64,000 bases of DNA from Flammeovirga kamogawensis (GCF_018736065.1 NZ_CP076128.1:3387501-3451500), one strand, 5' to 3'; shown: positions 26,154 through 34,774, counted from the stretch's first letter. The notes: a model not told the origin generated them from the letters alone. Numbers and translations are program-made.

Positions 26154-26891
26154 TTAATCTTTATTCCAAATTTCCCATGATGCTTCTGCTTGTCCAATGA
26201 GCATTTCATGACCATTTTTTGCATGACCGTCATTTTCAACCCCTAATTTCATAAACTCGGTTACTTCTGGATTGTAGACAACATCAAAGAAATAATGATT
26301 TTCTGTTGTTTTATCATAAGGTAATTTAGGTGCAATTCCTTCATTAGGATGCATTCCTAGCGGAGTAGTATTGATAATTAAAGTATGAGAGGCATATAGT
26401 TCATCGGTAACATCAGTATAAGCAATACTATCTTCTGATCTATTTCTTGAAACAGACTTAAAAGGAATTTCTAAATCTGTTAAAGCTACTTTAATGGCTT
26501 TTGAAGCCCCACCTGTTCCTAATACCAATGCTTTAAAATTTGTATTGGGAATAAACTTTTCTAATGATGTTCTAAAGCCAAAATAATCTGAATTATAGCC
26601 AGTTAATGTGCCATCTTCTTCAAACTTTATAACGTTAACAGCACCAATTTTTCCTGCTGTATTAGGATCGAGCCTATCCATAAATGGTATTACTTGTTCT
26701 TTATAAGGAATAGTAACATTAATACCGCTTAAAGACTTATTTGATAATAGGTCAGCAAAAATATCAATCTTTTCTAATTCGAATAGTTCATATTGACATC
26801 CTTCAATACCTTCTTTTTGGTATTTCTCTGTAAAATATTTCTTTGAGAATGAATGCCCTAATGGGTATCCAATTAATCCGTATGTTTTCAT
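26154..26891 (-). CDS. aroE: Shikimate dehydrogenase
   Basis: A 245-residue enzyme that reduces 3-dehydroshikimate to shikimate with NADPH in aromatic amino-acid synthesis. The start at 26891 gives the canonical MKTYGLIGYPLGHSFSKKYF with substrate-binding SxS; the upstream ATG at 26912 adds 7 unconserved residues. NVTIPYK contains the catalytic lysine, GTGGASKA is the NADP loop and NTTPLGM is typical. The length is slightly short (usual about 270), as in other Bacteroidetes. Monocistronic. Confidence 0.92.
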   Translation of the reverse strand: MKTYGLIGYPLGHSFSKKYFTEKYQKEGIEGCQYELFELEKIDIFADLLSNKSLSGINVTIPYKEQVIPFMDRLDPNTAGKIGAVNVIKFEEDGTLTGYNSDYFGFRTSLEKFIPNTNFKALVLGTGGASKAIKVALTDLEIPFKSVSRNRSEDSIAYTDVTDELYASHTLIINTTPLGMHPNEGIAPKLPYDKTTENHYFFDVVYNPEVTEFMKLGVENDGHAKNGHEMLIGQAEASWEIWNKD

Positions 26892-26994
26892 CTTAAAGTA
26901 ATTTTGATCCACAAGTTACAAACAAGTTTTTATTTTTTAGATAGTAAATAACAGCACCGCAATATTTCTGATTATATAATGGTTTTTATTGACT

Positions 26995-27029
26995 TAGGTA
27001 ATTTACCTAAACTATCTAATTAGGTTTTC
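26995..27029 (+). promoter_or_regulatory. 35-bp operator A upstream of the sulfatase
   Basis: Half-sites TAGGTAA, TTACCTAA and CTAATTAGG are arranged so that CCTAA (27006-27010) and TTAGG (27020-27024) form an inverted repeat. It matches the site at 28804-28838 at 29 of 35 positions and both lie 58 bp (from AATTTACC to CACCTTTG) from the same promoter element. The position, around -60, suits a class I activator. Confidence 0.65.
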
Positions 27030-27057
27030 TGCTCATCTATAAGGGGGAACAATCCTG

Positions 27058-27065
27058 CACCTTTG
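27058..27065 (+). promoter_or_regulatory. -7 element of the sulfatase gene
   Basis: CACCTTTG followed by TAATGTGATCGATGATC. No -33 TTG lies 17-23 bp upstream, in keeping with activator dependence. The leader is about 50 nt and contains the small palindrome TGATCGATGATCA. Confidence 0.55.
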
Positions 27066-27120
27066 TAATGTGATCGATGATCATTACAACAAAAAAAGTT
27101 TCTCAAAACAATAGAAGATT

Positions 27121-28599
27121 ATGAAACAGTTTACATTATTTATCTACTTATTATTTTTTACTAGTCAGCTATTTGCTCAGAGAAAGCCAAACATATTAGT
27201 AATTTTTGGTGATGATATTGGGTTATTTAATATCAGTGCATATAACGATGGAATGATGGGATATAAGACTCCCAATATTGATAGAATAGCCAATTCAGGA
27301 ATTAGATTTACAGATAGTTACGCACAGAATAGTTGTACTGCAGGTCGTTCAGCTTTCATTACAGGGCAGAGTCCTAAAAGATCAGGCTTATCAAAAGTAG
27401 GTTTACCTGGTGATGATTTAGGGTTACAAAAAGAAGATCCTACAATTGCAGAAATTCTTAAAGGAAAAGGATATGTAACAGGTCAGTTTGGTAAAAATCA
27501 CTTGGGTGATAAAGATGAGTTCTTACCAACAAACCATGGCTTTGATGAATTTTTTGGTAATCTATACCACTTAAATGCTGAAGAAGAGCCTGAACATCCT
27601 GATTATCCAAACGATCCTCAGTTTAAAGAAAAATTTGGTCCTAGAGGTGTAATTCATGCCTATGCAGATGGTCGTGTTTCTGATACAGGTCCATTAACTA
27701 AAAAAAGAATGGAAACTGTAGATAGAGAATTTCTTGCAGCTTCTTTAGACTTTATTGATAGAGCTCATCAAGATGAAGAACCTTTCTTTGTTTGGTTTAA
27801 TTCTACTAGAATGCACGTTGTAACTCACCTTACTGAAGAAGCAGTAGGTAAAACAGGCCAGGGTGTATATGCTGACGGCATGTTAGAACATGACGGTCAT
27901 GTAGGCCAATTATTAGATAAATTAGATGATTTAGGAATTACTGAAAATACTATTGTTGTATATACAACAGATAATGGAGCTGAGGTGTTATCATGGCCTG
28001 ACGGTGGTATGATTCCTTTTAGAGGAGAGAAAAATACTACTTGGGAAGGTGGCTTTAGAGCTCCAATGATGGTGAGCTGGCCTAGCAAAATTGCTCCTCA
28101 TCAAGTATCTAATGAGATTATTTCTTTAGAAGATTGGATGCCAACATTAGTGGCTGCAGCAGGAGAAGATGAAATAAAAGAAAAATTACTTAAAGGATAT
28201 AAAGTAGGTGATATGACTTACAATGTACATCTTGATGGTTATAACTTCTTACCATATTTCTTAGGAAAGGAAGATAAAGGACCTAGAGAAAACTTCTTCT
28301 ACTTTACAGATGGGGGTGACCTTTCTGCAGTAAGAACAGGAGATTGGAAATTTATGTTTTTAATCCAAGAGCATGAAGGTTTAGATGTTTGGATTAAGCC
28401 TTTCACAAAGTTGAGAGCACCACTTATTATCAACTTAAGACGTGACCCGTTTGAAAGAGCAATAGATGAAGCAGGGTATACTAATTTCTTTGTCGAACAT
28501 ATGTTTTTGATGTCACCTACTGTTGAAACAGTAAAAGAGTTTATGGGTACTTTTAAAGAATACCCTCCAAGACAGTCAGCTGCATCATGGGTAGAATAA
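27121..28599 (+). CDS. Exported arylsulfatase-family sulfatase
   Basis: A 492-residue sulfatase with a Sec signal peptide cleaved near QLFAQ (residue 20). The metal ligands DD (31-32) and the active-site segment SCTAGRSAF (Cys72, Arg76) are present; Cys72 would be converted to formylglycine by a sulfatase-modifying enzyme encoded elsewhere. TTDNGAE carries the second metal site (DN). The CTAGR variant of CxPSR occurs in one arylsulfatase branch. Marine Bacteroidetes use such enzymes on sulfated polysaccharides, but no glycoside hydrolase or SusCD pair is adjacent, so the substrate is unknown. Regulated by operator A. Confidence 0.9.
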   Translation: MKQFTLFIYLLFFTSQLFAQRKPNILVIFGDDIGLFNISAYNDGMMGYKTPNIDRIANSGIRFTDSYAQNSCTAGRSAFITGQSPKRSGLSKVGLPGDDLGLQKEDPTIAEILKGKGYVTGQFGKNHLGDKDEFLPTNHGFDEFFGNLYHLNAEEEPEHPDYPNDPQFKEKFGPRGVIHAYADGRVSDTGPLTKKRMETVDREFLAASLDFIDRAHQDEEPFFVWFNSTRMHVVTHLTEEAVGKTGQGVYADGMLEHDGHVGQLLDKLDDLGITENTIVVYTTDNGAEVLSWPDGGMIPFRGEKNTTWEGGFRAPMMVSWPSKIAPHQVSNEIISLEDWMPTLVAAAGEDEIKEKLLKGYKVGDMTYNVHLDGYNFLPYFLGKEDKGPRENFFYFTDGGDLSAVRTGDWKFMFLIQEHEGLDVWIKPFTKLRAPLIINLRRDPFERAIDEAGYTNFFVEHMFLMSPTVETVKEFMGTFKEYPPRQSAASWVE

Positions 28600-28620
28600 A
28601 TATATAGGTTATTTGCAAAT

Positions 28621-28651
28621 AAAGGAGCGTTGTTAAACACGACGTTCCTTT
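28621..28651 (+). terminator. Terminator of the sulfatase gene
   Basis: AAAGGAGCGTTGT (28621-28633) pairs with ACGACGTTCCTTT (28639-28651) with two G-T wobbles and a 5-nt loop, 22 bp after the stop. Confidence 0.75.
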
Positions 28652-28803
28652 TCAAAAATACTTAATGAATATTGCTTTGTTAAACATATAAATCATCTCA
28701 TAAAAATAGTATTTATAGTTATAAAATGGGAGAAGTCGTAAGACTTCACTAGTTAAATTTAAAGAAGAGGGTAGTTTACCTTCTTTTTTTTTGAAAAGAG
28801 GAA

Positions 28804-28838
28804 TAGGCAATTTACCTAATCATTCTAATTAGGTATCC
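28804..28838 (+). promoter_or_regulatory. 35-bp operator B upstream of the gene at 28910
   Basis: Same site as operator A (29 of 35 identical), again 58 bp from a CACCTTTG element. The unmatched sequence between site and promoter is unrelated to that of operator A, so the shared spacing is unlikely to be only a recent duplication. Confidence 0.65.
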
Positions 28839-28866
28839 CTACAATATATACAATACTCTTATTCAG

Positions 28867-28874
28867 CACCTTTG
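28867..28874 (+). promoter_or_regulatory. -7 element of the gene at 28910
   Basis: CACCTTTG followed by TAATGTAATAATAA. It is identical to the sulfatase promoter core and no -33 TTG is present. Confidence 0.55.
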
Positions 28875-28909
28875 TAATGTAATAATAACTCTCTTAAATC
28901 ACTTTAGAT

Positions 28910-29371
28910 ATGAATACGAATATAGAAAACAACATGACATTTATTCAAGAAGATATAACTAATAAAGTAGACGACTTATTGTTAGATAATGAGGTTGCTT
29001 TAGAAGAAAAAAAGAAAATATTTAATGGTTATAATAACCGTTTTTTTGATATGGTAGAAAAAGTTGAAGAAAGCACTTTAGAACTGATTATAGATCATTT
29101 AGGAGTCTTTTTTAATGAGATGCGTTACCAGAAAATGAAAGAAGTTTTAAGTGATTCATCGCTAACCGAAAACCAGAAAGAAGTAAAACTTCAAGATAAT
29201 TTATTAAATGTATATCAGCTTCAAAATAAGGTTGAAGAAATGCTTTTAGATAACTCTATTAAGCTAGAAAATATTAATCAAGAAACTAAAGATTATTTCA
29301 AAAACTCTTTTACTTACGGAGAAGAGTTTGTTTCCGAAATATCAATCAGATTATCTTCTCTCTTTAGATAG
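28910..29371 (+). CDS. Acidic helical protein with internal repeat, unknown
   Basis: A 153-residue soluble, almost wholly helical protein that I do not recognise. It has an internal duplication: NKVDDLLLDN (18-27) and NKVEEMLLDN (106-115), each followed by a charged helix and ~30 further residues, suggesting two ~65-residue repeats linked by a helix around 70-100. There is no signal peptide, Cys or membrane span. It has an activator-type promoter shared with the sulfatase and is followed 73 bp later by the HdeD-like gene, with no terminator between, so the two are probably co-transcribed. Confidence 0.7.
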   Translation: MNTNIENNMTFIQEDITNKVDDLLLDNEVALEEKKKIFNGYNNRFFDMVEKVEESTLELIIDHLGVFFNEMRYQKMKEVLSDSSLTENQKEVKLQDNLLNVYQLQNKVEEMLLDNSIKLENINQETKDYFKNSFTYGEEFVSEISIRLSSLFR

Positions 29372-29444
29372 TCTTAATCAAAATTATTAATAGGAATTGC
29401 CGAACTCCTTAACAGTAGGTACAAAATTTATTCTCTCAAAAATC

Positions 29445-30038
29445 ATGGAATTTACAGTTTCAAACTCGTTGCAAAAAACAATTAAGCATTGGTATTTACC
29501 TTTTATTTCAGGTTTATTATTTATAATAGCAGGTGTAATAACATTTACTTATCTAGGAGAAAGTTATGTAGCTTTATCAGGGTTATTTAGCATTACTTTT
29601 ATTGTAATGGGATGTTCTGATATGATATTTTCAATATTAAACAGAAAAGTAATTAAAGGTTGGGGATGGTCTTTCTTAATGGGTAGTACCAATACTTTAT
29701 TAGGATTGTTTTTAATAGAAAACCCATTGATTTCTATTATTACATTACCAATGTATGTAGGCTTTACTTTTTTGATAAGAGCTGTTGGTACAATCTCTTT
29801 TTCTCAAGATTTAAAAAGGTTTGGATTACTAGTTCACGATCCTTTAATGTTTATAGGAATTACAGGAGTAGTTCTTTCTCTAATATTAATTTGGAATCCT
29901 ATTTTTGCAGGCTTTACAATAGTAGGTTTAACTGGTTTTACTTGTATTTTAATAGGTGTTTACCATGTTTCTCTTGCCATTAAATTAAAAAAAGTAAAAC
30001 GTTTTATTAAAGAGGCATCAGATTTAGAAATAGTATAA
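29445..30038 (+). CDS. HdeD/DUF308-like membrane protein
   Basis: A 197-residue protein with six predicted membrane helices in pairs (residues about 17-36, 40-60, 70-88, 90-110, 128-146, 150-170), each pair having the Gly-rich pattern of DUF308/HdeD proteins (WYLPFISGLLFIIAGVITF; WGWSFLMGSTNTLLGLFLI in pieces). HdeD is linked to acid resistance in E. coli; here the role is unknown. The ATG at 29445 was chosen over a TTG at 29397, because it begins just before the first helix region. Likely in an operon with 28910. A terminator follows. Confidence 0.78.
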   Translation: MEFTVSNSLQKTIKHWYLPFISGLLFIIAGVITFTYLGESYVALSGLFSITFIVMGCSDMIFSILNRKVIKGWGWSFLMGSTNTLLGLFLIENPLISIITLPMYVGFTFLIRAVGTISFSQDLKRFGLLVHDPLMFIGITGVVLSLILIWNPIFAGFTIVGLTGFTCILIGVYHVSLAIKLKKVKRFIKEASDLEIV

Positions 30039-30048
30039 TTAAATAATT

Positions 30049-30100
30049 AAGGTTAGAAATAAATTCTCTCTTTTGAGATACTTTCTAACCTTATTTTTTT
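30049..30100 (+). terminator. Terminator of the HdeD-like operon
   Basis: AAGGTTAGAAA (30049-30059) pairs with TTTCTAACCTT (30082-30092), followed by ATTTTTTT. The 22-nt loop holds a smaller TCTC/GAGA stem. Confidence 0.85.
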
Positions 30101-30101
30101 G

Positions 30102-30127
30102 TGTTCAAAGGATACGCTATCTTGGTA
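30102..30127 (+). promoter_or_regulatory. Candidate promoter of the sensor kinase gene
   Basis: TATCTTGG (about 30118-30125) is one mismatch from TAnnTTTG, with a TTTG about 17 bp upstream inside the terminator tail. Weak. Confidence 0.3.
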
Positions 30128-30150
30128 CTACTTTTTAATTCTTCTCTACT

Positions 30151-33100
30151 ATGCAAACACATCGATTTCTATATCAAGTTCTTTATTCTATTTTGTTGAC
30201 TTTAGGAATCACAACGATACATGCATTTGCTCAATCTCTAAACCCTAATGTTCCTGTTCATGAATATGAAATCAAAACATGGACAAAAATTCAAGATACT
30301 CCTATTGATAGGGTTTTTTCTATTAAACAAGATACTAGTGGTTACTTATGGATAGGGTCTGATAGAGGTTTACTAAAATTTGATGGTGCTGTAGTGGAAG
30401 TTTTTAACCTTAGTACAGATCCAATTATTGAAAGTGAGTCTATTAAATCTGTGGAGTTTGATAAAAATAATCGATTATGGTTTGCTACAAATAGAGGCTT
30501 ATTTTATCTAAGAGATAACAAAGTTGTTCAACTTTATAATGAAAAAGGAGAAAAGCTAGGTAAAACCTTAAGTATGTTTACTGATAAAGAAGGAGTGTTA
30601 TGGTTTACTAGCAAATGGAAAGTATATTCTTTTGAAAATGATCAATTAATTCAGCATAAATACCCTAACCAATCTTTATTTAGAATTTTCCCAAGTGAAG
30701 AAGATGGTCAGTTGTTAGCACTTCATACTGATATAAAAAAGCAGCAATCTGAAATTTACAAATGGAACATTAAAACAAATGAAACCAAAAAAATAACCAA
30801 AGCACCTCTTGATTTATTGGCTTTTACAATAAAAGAAAGCAAAGGTAAATTGCTCATAGGAGGACAATGGGGAGAATTATGTCACTATAATCCATCTACA
30901 GCACAATTGACGTATTGGTTAGGCAAGAATAAATCGAAGCAATTTTTAAGAGATATTTTGGTTCAGGAAGATGGTACCGTTTGGGCAGGAGGAGAAGGTT
31001 TACATAGAGTTTACAACAATAAAGTTGAAACAATTTATGATACAGATGGACTTACATACTATAAAATCTCCACTATTTTTTTAGATAGAGATGGAAATTT
31101 ATGGGCAGGGTCTACAGCAGGTTTAAATTACCTTTCTAATACACCTTTTTCAGAAATACCTAAATCTAAGGAAACAAAAAATGTAAGGTTTTGTGAACCA
31201 ACTGTTATTAATGATCAGGTTGTGTTTGGTTCTGATAATAATGGAGTGTTTACTTTTAATGGAAAAGAGATTATAAAATTGCACTCAAGCCCATTTTTAG
31301 GGAGTGTGATATACAAGACAGCTAAATCAAATAATGGAAATTTATTGTTATCTACTAACAAAGGTGGCTTTGAAGTAAAGATTGAGAATGATCAATTAAA
31401 ATTGATTAAAAAGATATGGACTGGTAAAACAACAGGTTTATTTCAGTTGTCTAACGGTAAATATATCATCAATAATAAAGAAGGTTTTTATATTACTAAT
31501 AAAGATACTTTGATAAGGCTAAAATCGCCATTTTCTAAAATAGAGAGCCTTTCAAAAACAATGGGAGATAATTGGTTAACTACAAGTGTAGGGGTATATC
31601 TAATAGAAGATGATACCTTACGGTTATTCAATAAACATCTATCTTTAACAAAATATATTGTTGATGTTACAATAGATTATGACTCTAGTTTGTGGGTGGG
31701 TACTTATGGTTCTGGCCTAGTTCATATAAAAAATAGAGACGAAGTAATTCATTACGATACAAGGTCTAATTTACCTGCAAACCAGGCTATGCTGATTGCA
31801 ATGTCTAAGCCTCAAGGGAAGTGGTTTTTTGTTACGCACAAAAGGCAGCCTTATATGCAGGAGATTATACCGACTGTTAAAGATGGACAACATGTGATGA
31901 ACTTGGGGAAGAAATTTAAATGGAATTTTGCTGAAGGGGCGTTTCATGAAATTGGATATAATCCTTATTTTATAAAACTCCATTCTCAACTTTATTTATT
32001 AACTAAAGACAATTTATACACGTTTAAACCTAAAAAAGTACATTATTCACCACCTAAAGTAGTGTTACAAGAAGTAGTTGCGAATAATGTGAAAATAGAT
32101 GGATTTCCTACTACTTTCCCTGCAGATTTAAAGCAAATAGAGTTTCATTTATCAACACTCGATTTTACACAAGATGATAATATCAACTATGAGTTTAAGA
32201 TTGAAGGATATGATAAGGAATGGTTAAAAATGGGGAATAGAACTATTGCATATTATAATGCATTACCTACTGGTAATTATACTTTCAATGCTCGAATAAG
32301 AAATGCGAATAGTACTTATACTTATCTAAGAAATCCTTATTCATTTAATAAGAAAGAGTATTGGTATAAAACTACTTTTGCACAAATCATTTACATTATA
32401 TTTCTAGGTGCTTTTATCTATGCACTTTTTCAATGGAGATTAAGAATAGTAAAAATACAACGTAAAAACTTACAGATTAAAGTAGATGAAAGAACTAGAG
32501 AACTAAAATATTTAAATGATAATTTAGAAGAATTAGTAGAGAATAGAACACAAAAAATATCATTATTAAACCATGACTTAACACAAAGTAAAGAACGCTT
32601 AAATTATGCATTAGAAGCAACAAAAGATGGTATTTGGGATTATAATGTAATAAATGATCAGCTCGTATTAAGTGAGGGGGCTGCTCAATTATTAGGGTAT
32701 ACTTTGAAAGATTGTAATAAGCAAACAGGAATTTTTCCTTTTATACATACTGATGATAAACAACGATGGGTTTCTATTTATGAAGAGCCTAGACATCAGA
32801 AGAAAATAGATGAATTTGATGATCATGAATTTAGATTTTTTCATAAAAATGGACAATTGGTATGGATCCTTGTTAAATGCAAAATTGTAGAAAGAACTAA
32901 AACAGGTAACCCGCAACGTATAGTAGGTACTTATATTGATGTAACCGAAAAGAAACGTAAAACACAAGAAATATTAGAAGCTATCCTGAGAACGGAGGAC
33001 AATGAACGACAAAGAATTTCAAAAGATATTCATGATGGATTACAACAAACACTAACTATATCTTCTTTAAACTTTCAATCTGTAATAAAAAATATTGATC

Positions 33101-33615
33101 AGTTTCCGATACCATTAAAAGAAAAATTTGAGACAGGTTGGAATTATCTTCAGAACTCTATTTCGGAGAGTAGGTCCGTAGCACATAGTTTAATGCCAAA
33201 AGCAATTGTTGATTTTGGTATTATCTCTGCATTCGAAAGTCTTATTTTAGAGGTTGATAAGAGCAGTGAAACAATAGAATTTACGTTCTTTCATAATTTT
33301 AAAGATCCAAAAATTGAAAACCCCCAAATAGAAATAACTTTATATCGTATTCTTCAAGAAGGAATTAATAATATCTTTAAATATTCTAAAGCCAGTAAAG
33401 TTGATATTCAATTAAAAAGCTACGATGAAATTTTTATGCTAACTATTGAAGATAATGGAGTTGGGTTTGATGCATCAAAAATATTAAAGGCAAATACTGG
33501 TTTAGGATTTAAAGGAATGAAGAACCGTTTAGATGCAATAGATGGTTTCTTAGAAATTGAAAGTAGGGAAGGAAGAGGAACTACATTATTAATAGAAATC
33601 AATAAAAATTTTTAA
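30151..33615 (+). CDS. Reg_prop sensor histidine kinase (periplasmic propeller, PAS, HisKA_3)
   Basis: A 1154-residue membrane sensor. A signal peptide (residues 1-26, HAFAQ) leads into a long periplasmic two-component-regulator propeller region (about 40-640) with repeats such as GYLWIGSDRGLLKFDG and SLWVGTYGSGLVHI, then a Y_Y_Y domain (about 670-735, FEIEGYDKEWLKMGNRTIAYYNALPTGNY in pieces), one membrane helix (about 745-763), a coiled coil, a PAS domain (about 815-935) and a NarL-type kinase core: ERQRISKDIHDGLQQ (His961), then HATPase N-box NNIFKYSKASKV and GVGFD/GLGFKGMKNR. Unlike classical Bacteroides hybrids it has no receiver or AraC domain; the response regulator is separate and starts 2 bp downstream. 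It probably reads a polysaccharide or stress signal outside the cell. Confidence 0.9.
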   Translation: MQTHRFLYQVLYSILLTLGITTIHAFAQSLNPNVPVHEYEIKTWTKIQDTPIDRVFSIKQDTSGYLWIGSDRGLLKFDGAVVEVFNLSTDPIIESESIKSVEFDKNNRLWFATNRGLFYLRDNKVVQLYNEKGEKLGKTLSMFTDKEGVLWFTSKWKVYSFENDQLIQHKYPNQSLFRIFPSEEDGQLLALHTDIKKQQSEIYKWNIKTNETKKITKAPLDLLAFTIKESKGKLLIGGQWGELCHYNPSTAQLTYWLGKNKSKQFLRDILVQEDGTVWAGGEGLHRVYNNKVETIYDTDGLTYYKISTIFLDRDGNLWAGSTAGLNYLSNTPFSEIPKSKETKNVRFCEPTVINDQVVFGSDNNGVFTFNGKEIIKLHSSPFLGSVIYKTAKSNNGNLLLSTNKGGFEVKIENDQLKLIKKIWTGKTTGLFQLSNGKYIINNKEGFYITNKDTLIRLKSPFSKIESLSKTMGDNWLTTSVGVYLIEDDTLRLFNKHLSLTKYIVDVTIDYDSSLWVGTYGSGLVHIKNRDEVIHYDTRSNLPANQAMLIAMSKPQGKWFFVTHKRQPYMQEIIPTVKDGQHVMNLGKKFKWNFAEGAFHEIGYNPYFIKLHSQLYLLTKDNLYTFKPKKVHYSPPKVVLQEVVANNVKIDGFPTTFPADLKQIEFHLSTLDFTQDDNINYEFKIEGYDKEWLKMGNRTIAYYNALPTGNYTFNARIRNANSTYTYLRNPYSFNKKEYWYKTTFAQIIYIIFLGAFIYALFQWRLRIVKIQRKNLQIKVDERTRELKYLNDNLEELVENRTQKISLLNHDLTQSKERLNYALEATKDGIWDYNVINDQLVLSEGAAQLLGYTLKDCNKQTGIFPFIHTDDKQRWVSIYEEPRHQKKIDEFDDHEFRFFHKNGQLVWILVKCKIVERTKTGNPQRIVGTYIDVTEKKRKTQEILEAILRTEDNERQRISKDIHDGLQQTLTISSLNFQSVIKNIDQFPIPLKEKFETGWNYLQNSISESRSVAHSLMPKAIVDFGIISAFESLILEVDKSSETIEFTFFHNFKDPKIENPQIEITLYRILQEGINNIFKYSKASKVDIQLKSYDEIFMLTIEDNGVGFDASKILKANTGLGFKGMKNRLDAIDGFLEIESREGRGTTLLIEINKNF

Positions 33616-33616
33616 A

Positions 33617-34282
33617 ATGAATATGGAGCAAATAAAACTCTTTTTAGTCGATGACCATAAAATGATACGTGAAGGTTTAAAAAACTTTTTATTGGAAGAT
33701 GATTTATTTAAAATAGTTGGTGAAGCTGCAAATGGTAAAGAATGTTTAGCCTTACTAGAACAAAACCATGAAATAGATATTTTATTAACTGATATGAATA
33801 TGCCAGAAATGGATGGTTTAGAATTAGTTCAAATTGTAAAAGAAAAGTACCCTTCTATTAAAATTATGGCATTAACCATGTTAGGTGAAAGTCAGCATAT
33901 AAAAAAGATGCTGGCAGAAGGAGCAATGGGTTATCTATTAAAAAATTGTAGCGAAGCTGAATTAATTAATGGTATTAAAATGGTAAATGCAGGTGGGACG
34001 TATTACTCGCCAGAAGTAACAAATGCAATTATTAATAATATAAGAAAAGTAAAACCGCAAAAGTCTAATGTAGCTTTAGAAGTAGCTCTATCTGAAAGAG
34101 AAACAGAAGTGTTACATCTTATTTTAAAAGAAAGAACAAATAAAGAAATAGCAGAAGAGTTGTTTATTAGTTTGAGAACTGTAGATGCTCATAAAAGAAA
34201 TTTATTAGATAAAACGGGTAGTAAAAACTTGGCAGGTCTAATTTTATATGCTTTAGATAAAGAACTATTCGATGATATTTAA
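33617..34282 (+). CDS. LuxR/NarL-family response regulator
   Basis: A 221-residue regulator with an N-terminal receiver (acidic pocket Asp12-Asp13, phospho-acceptor Asp59 in LLTDMNMPEMDG, Thr87, Lys109) and a C-terminal LuxR helix-turn-helix (about 152-212, LSERETEVLHLI and NKEIAEELFISLRTVDAHKRN in pieces). It follows the kinase by 1 bp and must be its partner. NarL-type regulators bind short inverted heptamers; the TTACCTAA half-sites of operators A and B are plausible targets, but this is inference. Confidence 0.93.
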   Translation: MNMEQIKLFLVDDHKMIREGLKNFLLEDDLFKIVGEAANGKECLALLEQNHEIDILLTDMNMPEMDGLELVQIVKEKYPSIKIMALTMLGESQHIKKMLAEGAMGYLLKNCSEAELINGIKMVNAGGTYYSPEVTNAIINNIRKVKPQKSNVALEVALSERETEVLHLILKERTNKEIAEELFISLRTVDAHKRNLLDKTGSKNLAGLILYALDKELFDDI

Positions 34283-34350
34283 ATCACATTATAATCTTAA
34301 CTATTCGTGTAAATAGGTAATTCTCTAATAGAGGTATTTATATGCTGTAT

Positions 34351-34358
34351 TACTTTTG
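34351..34358 (+). promoter_or_regulatory. Candidate -7 element of the receiver-like gene
   Basis: TACTTTTG fits TAnnTTTG. It overlaps a TTG that could serve as start at 34356, which is why the later ATG at 34377 is preferred. TAGGTAATT (34314-34322) lies just upstream but is not a full operator A/B site. Confidence 0.4.
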
Positions 34359-34376
34359 TATATGAACCTAAGTTAC

Positions 34377-34718
34377 ATGAATATTTTGATTGGAAATGAC
34401 AACAATCTAAATAGCAAACTAATAGAAGAAATTAAAATATTGACGCCGATTGAACGAATGACTTTGACAGATTTAGAACAAAAGAATATTGAACAGGTAC
34501 CTGATGGGTATTTATTTATTAATCTTTTAGATACTATAATACAGTCAAGTGTAATATTACGTCAATTAAAAGAAAAATTTCCTAAGCATACAATCATAGC
34601 TATGCATTGTTTTCAAGTAGATCATATGATTGAATCTTTGATACAAGAAGGATTTGATGCGTATATCTCAGTATTAAATTTTGAAGAGGGAATACATGAT
34701 GTAATTACCTCAGCCTGA
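34377..34718 (+). CDS. Degenerate receiver-like protein
   Basis: A 113-residue protein beginning MNILIGNDNN. The order of strands and helices matches a CheY-type receiver: a beta1 ILIGNDN where the acidic pair should be, then FINLLD where the phospho-acceptor strand should be, FPKHTIIAMH for beta4, and GFDAYISV for beta5 with no conserved Lys. No Asp, Thr or Lys of the phosphorylation site is clearly kept. It follows the LuxR regulator with its own candidate promoter and may be a phosphorylation-independent partner or a decayed paralogue. Start uncertain (34356 TTG and 34362 ATG are also possible). Confidence 0.55.
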   Translation: MNILIGNDNNLNSKLIEEIKILTPIERMTLTDLEQKNIEQVPDGYLFINLLDTIIQSSVILRQLKEKFPKHTIIAMHCFQVDHMIESLIQEGFDAYISVLNFEEGIHDVITSA

Positions 34719-34774
34719 TTTATCTTTTTCCTCATTCAGCAAACTATTGAAAAGTATGTTTGTCTAACTTTAAT

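Noticed and set aside
27040-27060. GG-N10-GC sigma-54-like spacing before the sulfatase
   Set aside because: The second promoter of the same architecture (28867) has no GG at the matching place, so the match is likely chance.
28299-28655. 118-codon ORF opposite the sulfatase end
   Set aside because: Antisense to a well-supported gene and its terminator; no family features.
34314-34343. Third copy of the sulfatase-type operator before the receiver-like gene
   Set aside because: Only TAGGTAATT matches and the distance to the promoter is 32, not 58. TAGGTAAT also occurs near 1798, 23315 and 55413, so the short motif alone is not specific.
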